DNA of 64,000 nucleotides. Origin: Nocardioides sp. SYSU D00038. Its GTDB lineage: Bacteria; Actinomycetota; Actinomycetes; Propionibacteriales; Nocardioidaceae. Of this stretch, positions 18,562 to 27,877 are shown one piece after another (position 1 is the first letter of the stretch; each line of letters begins with the position of its first letter). The stretch lies in NCBI RefSeq assembly GCF_016924665.1, contig NZ_JAFFJT010000026.1, positions 1 to 64,000 of the forward strand, read 5' to 3'. A program made the translations under genes and the position numbers. Below the pieces are notes generated by a model. It made no database searches and had not been told where the DNA came from. It worked only from the letters and a program-made list of their open reading frames with translations.

Positions 18562-20004
18562 TCAGCCCAGGCCCATCGCGGCGGTGGCGGCCGGCTTCTT
18601 CCCCGAGAGCAGCCAGGCGGAGAAGAACGCGTCGAGGTCCTGGCCGCTGACCCGCTCGGCGACCGCCCGGAGCTGGGCGGTCGTGCCGGTGGACGAGCGC
18701 CGCTCGGCGAGCCAGGCCCGCACCACGGCCCAGAAGTCGGTCTCGCCGAGGCGGTTGCGCAGCGCCTGCACGGTGGCGGCGCCGCGGGTGTAGACCTCGT
18801 TGTCGAAGAGCCGACCGGGGCCGGGGTCGCCGATCCGGAACGCCCACGCCGAGGGCTCCCGACCGGCGTGGTAGGCCCGCAGTCGGGCGTCCGCCGTGCC
18901 CTCGCCGTGGGTCTCGGACCAGACCCACTCCATGAACGTCGCGAACCCCTCGTTGAGCCAGATGTCGCGCCAGGCGTGCAGCGCGACGCTGTCGCCGAAC
19001 CACTGGTGCGCCAGCTCGTGCACGACGGTCTCGGTGCCGGTGGCGTAGGGCGCGTAGACCGGGCGGGTCTGGTTCTCGAGCGCGAACTCGGTCTGCACCC
19101 CGCTCACGACGCCGCCCATGGTCGAGAAGGGGTAGGGCCCGAGCCGCTGCTCGAGCCAGCGCACGATCTCCGGCGTCCGGCGCAGCTGCGACATCGCGCC
19201 CGCGCGCACCGAGGGGGGCAGCCGGGTCGAGACGGCGTGGTACCAGGGGCGGCCGTCGGCACGTCCCGACGCGACCTGGAACGACCCGGCGGTGAAGAAG
19301 GCGAGGTACGGCGCCATCGGCTCCGCGGCGCGCCACCGGGTGGTGGCGAGCCGGCCGTGGACGCGCCGCGACACCAGGCGCCCGTTGGAGATCACCCGCT
19401 TGTCCTTCGGCACCGTGATCCGCACGTCGACCACGGCCCGGTCGCGGGGGTGGTCGTTGGCGGGGAACCACCAGGGGGCGATGTGCGGCTGGTTGACCGC
19501 GGCGACCTCGGCGTGGTCGGCGAACCAGCTGCGCTCCCCCTGCCACGCGATCCGGTCCGGGTGGCCGTGGTAGCGCACCACCACGTCGACGCTGCGGCCG
19601 GCGGCCAGGGGCCGGCGAGGCATGATCCGAAGCTCGTGGCGGTTGGGCTTGCGCCAGGCGGCAGGCCGCCCGGCGACGGTCACCGAGTCGACGCCCAGCA
19701 GCAGGTCGAGGTTGAACCGGCGCAGCGTCGTGGTGGCGGTGAGCGTGATCCGGGTGCGACCGCTCAGCCGACCCGTGCGGAAGTCGTAGCGGTCGTGGAT
19801 CCGGTAGCGGCGCACGTCGATGCCGCCGTTGCCGTCGAGCGGGAAGTAGGCGTCGCCGATCCCGGGGCTCCCCACCACCGGCGCCGGCACCCGCTCGACC
19901 GCTGCCGGCGCACTCGCACCGCCGAGGAGGGGCAGGGTCACCGCGGCCCCCACGACCGCGACGAGGGCGAGGGGGCGCACGGACGGTCGGGGCACTACGG
20001 GCAC
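18562..20004 (-). CDS. Secreted M1-family zinc metallopeptidase
   Basis: About 480 residues from the GTG at 20004. The N-terminus has a hydrophobic signal segment (PLALVAVVGAAVTLPLLGG) ending in an Ala-rich cleavage region. An N-terminal beta-domain is followed by the thermolysin-like core: substrate-loop-like GVQTEFALENQTRP (where aminopeptidase N has GAMEN), HELAHQWFG zinc motif, and the third ligand Glu in WLNEGFATFMEW. It is an M1 peptidase lacking the large C-terminal ERAP-type domain, like many actinobacterial exported M1 enzymes. GAMEN is replaced by FALEN, keeping the Glu. The start is uncertain between 20004 and 20022. Confidence 0.88.
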   Translation of the reverse strand: MPVVPRPSVRPLALVAVVGAAVTLPLLGGASAPAAVERVPAPVVGSPGIGDAYFPLDGNGGIDVRRYRIHDRYDFRTGRLSGRTRITLTATTTLRRFNLDLLLGVDSVTVAGRPAAWRKPNRHELRIMPRRPLAAGRSVDVVVRYHGHPDRIAWQGERSWFADHAEVAAVNQPHIAPWWFPANDHPRDRAVVDVRITVPKDKRVISNGRLVSRRVHGRLATTRWRAAEPMAPYLAFFTAGSFQVASGRADGRPWYHAVSTRLPPSVRAGAMSQLRRTPEIVRWLEQRLGPYPFSTMGGVVSGVQTEFALENQTRPVYAPYATGTETVVHELAHQWFGDSVALHAWRDIWLNEGFATFMEWVWSETHGEGTADARLRAYHAGREPSAWAFRIGDPGPGRLFDNEVYTRGAATVQALRNRLGETDFWAVVRAWLAERRSSTGTTAQLRAVAERVSGQDLDAFFSAWLLSGKKPAATAAMGLG

Positions 20005-20143
20005 CGGCCGACGGTAGCCCACCCCGGCCCCGGTGCGGACCAGACCACCCGCAATTCGGTTGCGGTTGCGGCGGCCGTCCCCACCATGGACGGGAGCCGG
20101 GCACCGCGACCGCGGGCCCACCGCACCCGGAAGGAGAAGTGAC

Positions 20144-20257
20144 ATGACCACGACTGTCCTCGGCCTGCCCTCAGTCCGAATCCTTCTCACTTCCTGGAGC
20201 ACCCCCAGCGATGACTCGCGACCTCACCCCGACCGGGGAGCAGTACCACTCCGATAA
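20144..20257 (+). CDS. Candidate leader ORF overlapping the RIO-kinase start
   Basis: A 37-codon frame starts at an ATG with a strong AAGGAGAAG ribosome site 4 nt upstream. It runs 47 bp into the following kinase gene in another frame. The kinase's own ATG at 20211 has only a weak GGAG-like site. This looks like a leader peptide controlling downstream translation by coupling, or alternatively a mis-chosen frame. The peptide (MTTTVLGLPSVRILLTSW...) shows no Cys or other codon run of a classic attenuator. Confidence 0.4.
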   Translation: MTTTVLGLPSVRILLTSWSTPSDDSRPHPDRGAVPLR

Positions 20258-21122
20258 CCTCGTCCGCCTGCCCGAGGTCGAGCGCCCCGACGCGCTCGCG
20301 GGCATCGACGAGCGCTTCGTCTTCGACTTCGACGCCTACGACGACCTCGAGGACGGCCAGCGCTGGTCGACCTGGTGGGACGTCGAGCCGCTGTGCCGCG
20401 GCCCGGAGCCACGCCCCGACTGGGTCGTGACCTCCCGCGGCGCCGTCGACACCGAGCTCGGCATCCTCAAGACCGGCAAGGAGGCCGACGTCTTCCTGCT
20501 GGAGCGCGCCGACCCCCACGACCCCGACGGCGCGGTCGTGATGGCGGCCAAGCGCTACCGCGGCACCGACCACCGCGACTTCCATCGCTCGGCGTCCTAC
20601 ACCGAGGGCCGCAGCATGAAGCGGTCGCGCGACGACCGCGCCATCAAGCGCAAGAGCACCTTCGGCCGCCTGGTCGCCGCCGGCGAGTGGGCCACCTCGG
20701 AGTGGACGGCGCTGAACCGCTGCTGGGAGATGGGGCTCCCGGTGCCCTACCCCGTGCAGATCGACGGCACCGAGATCCTGATGGAGTGGGTGACCGTCGA
20801 CGGGGACACCGCGCCGCGGCTGGCCCAGACCCGCCCCGACCCGGAGCTGCTGGCGTCGTACTTCGACCAGCTCCGCGACGCGATGACCCGGCTGGTGGAG
20901 CACGGGCTGGTGCACGGCGACCTGTCGCCCTACAACATCCTGGCCGCCGGCGACCGGCTCGTCGTCATCGACCTGCCGCAGGTCGTCGACCTGGTCGGCA
21001 ACGCCAACGGGATGGACTACCTGCTGCGCGACTGCACCAACATGTGCACCTGGTTCCGGGCCCGGGGGCTCGAGGTCGACGAGCAGGACCTGTTCGGGGA
21101 GCTGATGGCCGCGGCCTTCTGA
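20211..21122 (+). CDS. RIO1-family serine protein kinase
   Basis: 303 residues. Atypical RIO kinase: nucleotide-binding beta-strands LGILKTGKEADVFLLERA with a following ATP lysine in VVMAAKRYRGTD, a long insertion with KRSRDDRAIKRKSTFG (flexible RIO1-type loop), the catalytic loop LVHGDLSPYNIL (Asp and Asn), and the metal-binding Asp in LVVIDLPQVVDL. Bacterial RIO proteins are widespread in actinobacteria but their substrates are unknown. It follows an apparent leader ORF and precedes a LOG-like gene on the same strand. Confidence 0.9.
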   Translation: MTRDLTPTGEQYHSDNLVRLPEVERPDALAGIDERFVFDFDAYDDLEDGQRWSTWWDVEPLCRGPEPRPDWVVTSRGAVDTELGILKTGKEADVFLLERADPHDPDGAVVMAAKRYRGTDHRDFHRSASYTEGRSMKRSRDDRAIKRKSTFGRLVAAGEWATSEWTALNRCWEMGLPVPYPVQIDGTEILMEWVTVDGDTAPRLAQTRPDPELLASYFDQLRDAMTRLVEHGLVHGDLSPYNILAAGDRLVVIDLPQVVDLVGNANGMDYLLRDCTNMCTWFRARGLEVDEQDLFGELMAAAF

Positions 21123-21165
21123 GCACCGCCCGGGGTGGGGTGGGCCGAGCGGTAGGTTCGCCGCC

Positions 21166-22065
21166 GTGAGGCCCACCCACCACCGGATCACCCCGGCCGA
21201 CGCCCCGCAGGTCGCCCACGAACCGCCGGTCGACGTGCACCGCACCACGCTCTACACCGCGGCCGAGCTCTACGACGACCCGTCCTACCCCGCCTCGCTC
21301 GACGCCCGCGCCTACGCGTGGGCCGCACTGCCCGCCTGCCGCGAGGACGCGCTGGCCCGGGCCCTGCACGACCACGCCATCGACCAGGCGCTCGAGGCGT
21401 GGGTGCGCCCGCGCAGCCTGGTGGGCGTGATGGGCGGCCACGCGCTGCGCCGCGGCACCACCGACTACGCCGCCGCGGCCCGGCTCGGCCACCGCCTCGG
21501 CCGCACCCACGTGGTGGCGACCGGCGGCGGCCCGGGCGCGATGGAGGCGGCCAACCTGGGCTGCTGGCTGGCCGACGAGCCGGCCGAGGCGGTCACCGAG
21601 GCGCTCGCCACGCTGGCGACCGTGCCGGGGTTCGCACCCGTCGAGCCGTGGGTCGCGGCGGCGTTCGCCGTGCGCGAGCGGCACCCGGAGGGCCGCGACT
21701 CGCTGGCGATCCCGACCTGGCACTACGGCCACGAGCCGCCCAACGTGTTCGGCACCGTGATCGCCAAGTACTTCCGCAACGCGGTGCGCGAGGCGATCCT
21801 GCTCGAGGTCTGCGACGCGGGCATCGCGTTCCTGCCCGGCGCGGCCGGCACCGTGCAGGAGGTGTTCCAGGACGCCTGCGAGAACTACTACGCCGACGAG
21901 GCCTCCGTGACGCCGATGGTGCTGGTGGGCCGGGAGTACTGGACCGAGGTCCTCCCGCTCTGGCCGATGCTGCGCTCGCTGGCCAGGGGCCGGGCCATGG
22001 AGCCGCACGTCCACCTCGTCGACACCGTCGACGAGGCCGCGGCGCTGCTCGGAGCGGGCGGCTGA
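21166..22065 (+). CDS. LOG-like Rossmann-fold nucleotide-binding protein
   Basis: 299 residues, GTG start. Rossmann-type core with SLVGVMGGHALRRG, VVATGGGPGAMEAANLG and FLPGAAGTVQEVFQDA. These align with the GGGxGxM and PGGxGTxxE motifs of lysine-decarboxylase-like / LOG cytokinin phosphoribohydrolases, but the second motif has Ala in place of the second Gly (PGAAGT). It is longer than the roughly 190-residue LOG enzymes, with N-terminal and central extensions. Activity on nucleotide monophosphates is possible but not shown. Confidence 0.75.
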   Translation: MRPTHHRITPADAPQVAHEPPVDVHRTTLYTAAELYDDPSYPASLDARAYAWAALPACREDALARALHDHAIDQALEAWVRPRSLVGVMGGHALRRGTTDYAAAARLGHRLGRTHVVATGGGPGAMEAANLGCWLADEPAEAVTEALATLATVPGFAPVEPWVAAAFAVRERHPEGRDSLAIPTWHYGHEPPNVFGTVIAKYFRNAVREAILLEVCDAGIAFLPGAAGTVQEVFQDACENYYADEASVTPMVLVGREYWTEVLPLWPMLRSLARGRAMEPHVHLVDTVDEAAALLGAGG

Positions 22066-22104
22066 GGGGACGGCGCTCGTCGTGCCCCGGACCGCCCCGC
22101 CTCC

Positions 22105-23262
22105 TCAGCCTGCCGGCGCCAGGCGGGTGGCCGCCGCCGCGACCACCTCGCGGTAGTGGTCGACGAGGGCGGCGTTGACCACGTCCCACGACCGGTCGCG
22201 GACGCTGCGCCGGGCGGCCAGGCCCATCCGGCGGCGGAAGAGCGGGTCGCGGGCCAGCCGGTCGACGTAGCCGCCGAGGTCGTCGCCGTCGCCCGGCTCG
22301 TAGAGGAACCCCGCGACGCCGTCGGCGACCACGTCGACCGGGCCTCCCGAGCGGGGTGCGACCACCGGCACGCCGGAGGCCAGCGCCTCCTGCGCCGACT
22401 GGCAGTAGGTCTCGTGGCGGCCGGTGTGGACGAACACGTCGAGCGAGGCGTGCGCCCGGCCCAGCTCCTCGCCGTGCAGGACGCCCAGGAACGTCGCGCC
22501 GGGCAGCAGGCGGCGCAGCCGGTCCTCCTCGGGCCCCCCGCCGACGACCACGAGCGCGTAGCGGGGGTCGCCGACGAGACAGGTGAGCAGCTCAAGCTCC
22601 TTCTCCGGGGCGAGCCGCCCGACGTAGCCGACCAGGAGCCGGCCGTCGGGGGCGATCCGTCGGCGCAGCGCGGGGTCGCGGTGCACGGGGTGGAACTGCT
22701 GCAGGTCGACGCCGCGCGGCCACAGCGCGACGTCCTCGACCCCGAGCGCCGCCAGCTGGGCGACGCTGGCCGACGACGGGGCGAGGGTGCGGTCGACGCC
22801 GGTGTGGATGCGCCGCGTGAGGTAGGACATCGCGCGGGTCATCGCCCGGCCGCCGCCGGCGACGTCGTAGCGCTCGGCGAAGCCGACCAGGTCGGTCTGG
22901 TAGACCGCGACCGTCGGGATCCCGAGCTCGCGCGCCGCGCGGGCCGCCTGGTGCCCGAGGGTGGCCGGCGAGGCGATGTGGACGACGTCGGGGGCGAACC
23001 TCGCCATCACCGAGCGCAGCCGGGCCCGGGTCTCCAGGCCGAGCCGGAAGTCGCGGTAGAAGGGCAGGTTCGCGCCGCGGGCGTGGTGCACCCGGAAGCC
23101 GGCGTAGGCGTCGGGCCCGGTGGGCGCGACGAGCTCGGCGGCGTGACCCTCGGCGGCAAGGTGGTCGAGCACCCGCCGCACCGACCCGGTGACGCCGTTG
23201 ACCTGCGGCAGGAAGGACTCCGAGACCACGAGCACCCGGAGCGGGGACGGACTGGTCGTCAT
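22105..23262 (-). CDS. GT4-family alpha-mannosyltransferase-like glycosyltransferase
   Basis: 385 residues, GT-B fold. N-terminal RVLVVSESFLPQVNGVTGSVRRVL resembles MgtA/PimB-type enzymes of mycobacterial and corynebacterial lipoglycan synthesis. The nucleotide-sugar half shows GYVGRLAPEKELELL, VVVGGGPEEDRL, and the E-x7-E region in HETYCQSAQEALASGVPVVAPRSGGP. It probably transfers mannose from GDP-mannose to a membrane lipid acceptor on the cytoplasmic face. Donor and acceptor are inferred from family likeness only. Stands alone on the minus strand between plus-strand genes. Confidence 0.83.
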   Translation of the reverse strand: MTTSPSPLRVLVVSESFLPQVNGVTGSVRRVLDHLAAEGHAAELVAPTGPDAYAGFRVHHARGANLPFYRDFRLGLETRARLRSVMARFAPDVVHIASPATLGHQAARAARELGIPTVAVYQTDLVGFAERYDVAGGGRAMTRAMSYLTRRIHTGVDRTLAPSSASVAQLAALGVEDVALWPRGVDLQQFHPVHRDPALRRRIAPDGRLLVGYVGRLAPEKELELLTCLVGDPRYALVVVGGGPEEDRLRRLLPGATFLGVLHGEELGRAHASLDVFVHTGRHETYCQSAQEALASGVPVVAPRSGGPVDVVADGVAGFLYEPGDGDDLGGYVDRLARDPLFRRRMGLAARRSVRDRSWDVVNAALVDHYREVVAAAATRLAPAG

Positions 23263-23367
23263 GGCCCGGACGCTAGGAACCGGGTCGCAACGGGCGGCGG
23301 TCCAGACGCGTCCGACACGTGAAGATCGCGTGACGTGACGTAGGCCACGGTGGCTCGTTGAGGCGGT

Positions 23368-25176
23368 GTGAAGCTGACCCGACGTGGCCTGATCCGTTCC
23401 GGCGCCGCCCTCGGCGGTGTCGCCGCCGCGAGCTCGCTGCCCGCCGCCCCCACGCGTGCCGCCGGCGTGCGCGCCGCCGCCGGCCGCACCCTGGCCGCCC
23501 TCCAGCGGACGACGCTGGTGCAGGTGCTGCTCCGCGGCACGCCCGACGCCCTGGGCTACCGCAAGGTCGTCACCGGTCCCGGCGAGCCGCACCTGCTGCG
23601 CACCGACCTCGGCGTCGCCGCGGTCGAGGGCCGGGTCGCGCGCCGCCGGCCGCTGATCGCCTTCGCCCAGCTCAGCGACGTGCACATCACCGACGTGCAG
23701 TCGCCGCTGCGGGTGGAGTGGACCGACCGCCTCGAGGACCCGCCGAGCCCCCTGCACACCGGGCTGCTCACCTCGGCCTACCGGCCCCAGGAGCTGATGT
23801 GCGGCCAGGTGGCCGACGCGATGGTCCGCGAGCTCAACGAGATCGGCTCCGGCCCGGTGACCGGGCTACCGCTGACCCTGGCCATCCAGACCGGCGACAA
23901 CTCCGACAACTCCCAGTTCAACGAGGTCCGCTGGAACATCGACCTGCTCGACGGCGGCACGGTCAAGGTCGACTCCGGCAACCCCAACAAGTTCGAGGGC
24001 GTCGCCGACGACAACCCGCTCTTCTACGACCAGCACTACTGGCACCCCCACGGCACCCCGCGCGGCAAGATCGACGACGTCCCCCGGCGCAAGCGCGGGT
24101 TCCCGACCGTGCCGGGCCTGCTCGACGCCGTCCGGCGCCCGTTCCAGGCGCAGGGCCTGCAGATGGAGTGGTACTCGGCGTTCGGCAACCACGACGGCCT
24201 GGCCCAGGGCAACTTCCCCCAGTCGCTCCAGCTCGGCCTGGTCTCGACCGGCATCCTCAAGATCGTCTCGCCCCCGGCCGGCCTCGCGCCCGGGCAGGTG
24301 CTCGAGGCGTTTCAGGACGGCGACCCGGTCGCCCTGCTGCAGTCGCTGGCGCTGACCCCGGCGGTCCGGGTCGTCACCCCCGACGCGAGGCGGAAGCTGC
24401 TGACCCGCAAGCAGGTCGTCGAGCAGCACTTCCAGACCACCGGGCTGCCGGTCGGCCACGGGTTCACCCCCGAGAACCGCACCAAGGGCACCGCCTACTA
24501 CTTCTTCGACAAGGGCGACGTGCGCTTCGTCGTCCTCGACACCGTCAACCCCAACGGCTACTCCGACGGGTCCATCGACAACGTGCAGTTCCAGTGGCTC
24601 CAGCAGCTGCTCGCCGCCTCGACGGACAAGATCGTGCTGGTCTTCAGCCACCACACCTCCGGCACCATGACCAACCCCCTCCAGCTCACCGGCCTCGACG
24701 GCCGGCCGCGCGTGCTGGGCGGACGGGTGGTCGAGGAGCTCCTCGAGCACCCGCACGTGGCAGCCTGGATCAACGGCCACACCCACAGGAACCAGATCTG
24801 GGCCCGCACCCGCGCCGACGGCACCGGTGGCTTCTGGGAGATCAACACCGCCTCCCACATCGACTGGCCGCAGCAGTCACGGCTGATCGAGATCGCCGAC
24901 AACCAGGACGGCACCCTGTCGATCTTCACCACCCTGGTCGACCACGCCGGTCCCCCGGCCGCGAGCGGCACCGGCGACTCGCTCCAGCTCGCCGCCCTGG
25001 GTCGCGAGCTGGCCGCCAACGACTGGCACCACGCCGACGACAGCCACCGCGGCAACCGCGACTCCCGCAACGTCGAGCTGGTCGTCCAGGCGCCGGCGTT
25101 CCTGGCCGCCCGGGCGGCGTCCGCGCCGGCCGTCGAGGCCGGCGTCGGCGCACTGGGCGTGCTGGCGCGCGGCTGA
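23368..25176 (+). CDS. Tat-exported metallophosphoesterase (actinobacterial PPA1498-like family)
   Basis: 602 residues, GTG start. Twin-arginine signal KLTRRGLIRSGAALGG then an Ala-rich segment. Calcineurin-like metal sites: AQLSDVHITDVQ (D and H), IQTGDNSDN, FGNHDG (GNHD/E motif), VFSHHTSG, and WINGHTHRNQIW (GHTH). The spacing and length match the large actinobacterial phosphoesterase family known as TIGR03767. Likely a periplasmic or cell-surface phosphohydrolase with a two-metal centre. Followed closely by the convergent rlmN. Confidence 0.88.
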   Translation: MKLTRRGLIRSGAALGGVAAASSLPAAPTRAAGVRAAAGRTLAALQRTTLVQVLLRGTPDALGYRKVVTGPGEPHLLRTDLGVAAVEGRVARRRPLIAFAQLSDVHITDVQSPLRVEWTDRLEDPPSPLHTGLLTSAYRPQELMCGQVADAMVRELNEIGSGPVTGLPLTLAIQTGDNSDNSQFNEVRWNIDLLDGGTVKVDSGNPNKFEGVADDNPLFYDQHYWHPHGTPRGKIDDVPRRKRGFPTVPGLLDAVRRPFQAQGLQMEWYSAFGNHDGLAQGNFPQSLQLGLVSTGILKIVSPPAGLAPGQVLEAFQDGDPVALLQSLALTPAVRVVTPDARRKLLTRKQVVEQHFQTTGLPVGHGFTPENRTKGTAYYFFDKGDVRFVVLDTVNPNGYSDGSIDNVQFQWLQQLLAASTDKIVLVFSHHTSGTMTNPLQLTGLDGRPRVLGGRVVEELLEHPHVAAWINGHTHRNQIWARTRADGTGGFWEINTASHIDWPQQSRLIEIADNQDGTLSIFTTLVDHAGPPAASGTGDSLQLAALGRELAANDWHHADDSHRGNRDSRNVELVVQAPAFLAARAASAPAVEAGVGALGVLARG

Positions 25177-25195
25177 GCCGGCGCCGCCCGGGGCC

Positions 25196-26353
25196 TCAGG
25201 CCTCGGTGGCGGCCAGCTGCCCGCAGGCGCCGTCGATCTCGCGGCCCCGGGTGTCGCGCACGGTCGTGGGGATGCCCCGCGCCTCGAGCCGGCGCACGAA
25301 CTCGCGCTCGTCGGCCGGGTCGGACGCCGTCCACTTGCTGCCCGGCGTCGGGTTGAGCGGGATCAGGTTCACGTGCACCCAGCCCCAGTCGCCGCGCGCC
25401 TGCAGCACGTCGGCCAGCAGGTCGGCGCGCCACGCCTGGTCGTTGATCCCGCGCATCATGGCGTACTCGATCGAGACCCGGCGCTTGGTGGTCGAGGCGT
25501 AGGTCCACGCCGCGTCGACGGTCTCGGCGACCGAGAACCGGGTGTTGATCGGCACCAGCTCGTTGCGCAGCTCGTCGTCGGGCGCGTGGAGGCTCAGCGC
25601 CAGCGTGACCGGGATGCCCTCCTCGGCCAGCTGCAGGATCCGCGGCACCAGCCCCACGGTCGAGACCGTGACCCCCCGGGCCGACATGCCGAGGCCGTCG
25701 GGGCTCGGATCGGTGAGGCGTCGTACGGCCCCGATCACGGCTCGGTAGTTGGCCAGCGGCTCGCCCATGCCCATGAAGACCACGTTGGAGACCCGGCCGG
25801 GGCCGCCGGGCACCTCGCCGCGCGCCAGCGAACGGGCGCCGGCGACCACCTGCTCGACGATCTCGGCGGTCGACATGTTGCGCTGCAACCCGCCCTGGCC
25901 GGTGGCGCAGAACGGGCAGGCCATCCCGCAGCCGGCCTGGCTCGACACGCAGATCGTGGCCCGGTCGGGGTAGCGCATCAGCACCGACTCGACCAGCGAG
26001 CCGTCGAAGAGCTTCCACAGGGTCTTGCGGGTGGTGCCCCGGTCGGCCTCCATGGTGCGCAGCGGCGACATCAGCTCCGGCAGCAGGGTGCGCACGAGGT
26101 CGTCGCGCTGCGCCGCCGGCAGGTCGGTCATCTCCGCCGGGTCGTCGACGAGCCGGCCGAAGTAGTGGTGGGAGAGCTGCTTGGCGCGGAACGCCGGCAG
26201 CCCGTGCTCGCGCAGCAGCTCGGCCCGGCCGGCGGGGTCGAGGTCGGCGAGGTGGCGCGGCGGCTTGGCGCGACCGCGCGGCGGGTCGAGGACCAGCGGC
26301 AGCGCGGTGGCGCCCTCGGGCGGGGTGGGGGCAGGCGTGGGGGTCTCGGACAT
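25196..26353 (-). CDS. rlmN: Dual-specificity 23S rRNA/tRNA adenosine-C2 methyltransferase
   Basis: 385 residues. Radical-SAM enzyme making m2A2503 in 23S rRNA and m2A37 in tRNAs. The CxxxCxxC cluster is seen in [21 protein letters not shown], followed by [14 protein letters not shown] (SAM-binding GEP), [27 protein letters not shown] and HVNLIPLNP. The C-terminal [12 protein letters not shown] carries the second essential Cys. The ATG at 26353 is preferred over one four codons upstream because it has a GGGCGG site. Proline-rich N-terminal extension. Confidence 0.96.
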   Translation of the reverse strand: MSETPTPAPTPPEGATALPLVLDPPRGRAKPPRHLADLDPAGRAELLREHGLPAFRAKQLSHHYFGRLVDDPAEMTDLPAAQRDDLVRTLLPELMSPLRTMEADRGTTRKTLWKLFDGSLVESVLMRYPDRATICVSSQAGCGMACPFCATGQGGLQRNMSTAEIVEQVVAGARSLARGEVPGGPGRVSNVVFMGMGEPLANYRAVIGAVRRLTDPSPDGLGMSARGVTVSTVGLVPRILQLAEEGIPVTLALSLHAPDDELRNELVPINTRFSVAETVDAAWTYASTTKRRVSIEYAMMRGINDQAWRADLLADVLQARGDWGWVHVNLIPLNPTPGSKWTASDPADEREFVRRLEARGIPTTVRDTRGREIDGACGQLAATEA

Positions 26354-26413
26354 GACGCCGCCCATTCTCCCACCCGGCCCCCGGGCGCGCCGATTCGTCG
26401 CCGACGGCGCTGG

Positions 26414-26869
26414 TCAGGACTGGTTCTGGATCAGCAGCCAGAGCACCAGCCCGCCCACGGCGGCCACCACGACCGCCGAGAGCACCATCCCGAGGAGCAT
26501 GTAGCGGCCGAAGCGGCGGGTGTGCGACCGCACCAGCAGGCCGAGCGGGATGGCGAAGATGACGAGCACGAAGGGGAACAGCGCCTCCACCCGGTCGCGC
26601 TCGAAGAGCCAGCGCAGCACCTGGCCGTAACCGGCCGGCACCACCACGATCGTGACCATGCCGGTGAAGAACGCCGCGATCGGCGTGAACGTCGGGTGGT
26701 CGCGGTGCCACCAGCCGAGCTCCGCGGCGTCGTCGTCACGGTCCTGGTCGCCGGCGCCGGCGTCCGGGTCGGTCGGGCCGGTCGGGTCAGTCGCATCCGG
26801 GTCGTGGTGCTGCTCCGGCGCTACCACCCGACGAGGGCGCTCCTCGTCGAGGGGGTGCGGGTTGCTCAC
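26414..26869 (-). CDS. Small membrane protein, function unknown
   Basis: 151 residues, GTG start. The first 60 residues are Pro/Asp-rich and hydrophilic. Three hydrophobic segments follow (about 65-85, 95-112 and 125-147). Residues between, such as WWHRDHPTFTP and RSHTRRFGRYML, are charged and likely cytoplasmic loops. Located between cdsA and rlmN on the same strand. No catalytic motif recognised. Confidence 0.7.
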   Translation of the reverse strand: MSNPHPLDEERPRRVVAPEQHHDPDATDPTGPTDPDAGAGDQDRDDDAAELGWWHRDHPTFTPIAAFFTGMVTIVVVPAGYGQVLRWLFERDRVEALFPFVLVIFAIPLGLLVRSHTRRFGRYMLLGMVLSAVVVAAVGGLVLWLLIQNQS

Positions 26870-26961
26870 GCCCCCGACCCTAGTCCCCGCGCGGCTGACC
26901 GGCCGGGAGGCGCGGCCCGGCCCGGGACAAGGCGCGGACCGCTCGGCTGGAAGATGGCCCG

Positions 26962-27852
26962 CTAGAAGACGGCGTAGTGGAGCAGCAACCAGATCGGCGC
27001 GATCGTGGCGAGCAGCGAGTCGAGCCGGTCCATCAGCCCGCCGTGGCCCGGGATCACCTGGCTCATGTCCTTGATGCCGAGGTCGCGCTTGATCACCGAC
27101 TCGCACAGGTCGCCGAGGGTGGCCATCACCACGGCGATGGCGCCGAGCGCCAGGCCCACCCACCAGTCGCCGTCGAGCAGGAGCACCACCAGCGTGATGC
27201 CGGCCGCGACCGTGAACACCAGCGAGCCGGCGAAGCCCTCCCACGACTTCTTCGGGGAGATGACCGGGGCCATCGGGTGCCGGCCGAACAGCACGCCGGC
27301 GACGTAGCCACCGATGTCGGAGGCGATGGTGACCAGGATGAACGTGATGATGCCCTGCACGCCCAGGTCGTCGACGCCCGCGCCGACCTCGTCGAGGTTG
27401 GTGCCCCCCTCGCTCAGCATCAGCGCCACGAACGAGCCGAGGAAGGGCACGTAGACCAGGGTGAACACCGCCGCGGTGGCGTTCTGCACGTAGCCGTCGA
27501 TGCCACGCTGGAGCAGCCACAGCATGACCACGAGGGCCGTGACCGCGGTGGCGGTGACGAGGGCCGGGGCGCCCCAGAAGTAGGCGACCACCACCATCAC
27601 GACGCCGCCGACCATGAGCGGCTGCTCGGGCAGGTCGATGCCCTTGGCCAGCAGCCCCTTGCGCAGCTCCCAGATCGCGACGACCACGGCGGCCGCGACG
27701 ATCAGCATGAACGCCGTCTTCCACACCAGCAGCGAGACCGCGATCGCCACGAGCAGGACGACGGCGCTGGCGACGGCGGCCTTGAGGTCGCGGCCGGCCC
27801 GCCCGTGGTCCTTCTGCTGCTCGGGCACGGGTGTGGCGGGGGTGTCGGTCAT
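26962..27852 (-). CDS. cdsA: Phosphatidate cytidylyltransferase
   Basis: 296 residues. Integral membrane enzyme making CDP-diacylglycerol from phosphatidate and CTP. Multiple TMs from about residue 28 on. The C-terminal signature region is visible: SDIGGYVAGVLFGRHPMAP, ISPKKSWEGFAGSLV, and LGDLCESVIKRDLGIKD ... IPGHGGLMDRLDSLL. Lies 25 bp downstream of frr in the conserved rpsB-tsf-pyrH-frr-cdsA order. Confidence 0.96.
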   Translation of the reverse strand: MTDTPATPVPEQQKDHGRAGRDLKAAVASAVVLLVAIAVSLLVWKTAFMLIVAAAVVVAIWELRKGLLAKGIDLPEQPLMVGGVVMVVVAYFWGAPALVTATAVTALVVMLWLLQRGIDGYVQNATAAVFTLVYVPFLGSFVALMLSEGGTNLDEVGAGVDDLGVQGIITFILVTIASDIGGYVAGVLFGRHPMAPVISPKKSWEGFAGSLVFTVAAGITLVVLLLDGDWWVGLALGAIAVVMATLGDLCESVIKRDLGIKDMSQVIPGHGGLMDRLDSLLATIAPIWLLLHYAVF

Positions 27853-27877
27853 GTGAGGGGTGTCGAGCGGAGAGGCC

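Noticed and set aside
20033-20202. Longer N-terminus for the M1 peptidase
   Set aside because: The extension precedes the signal peptide, is Arg/Gly-rich and overlaps the divergent leader ORF and its ribosome site.
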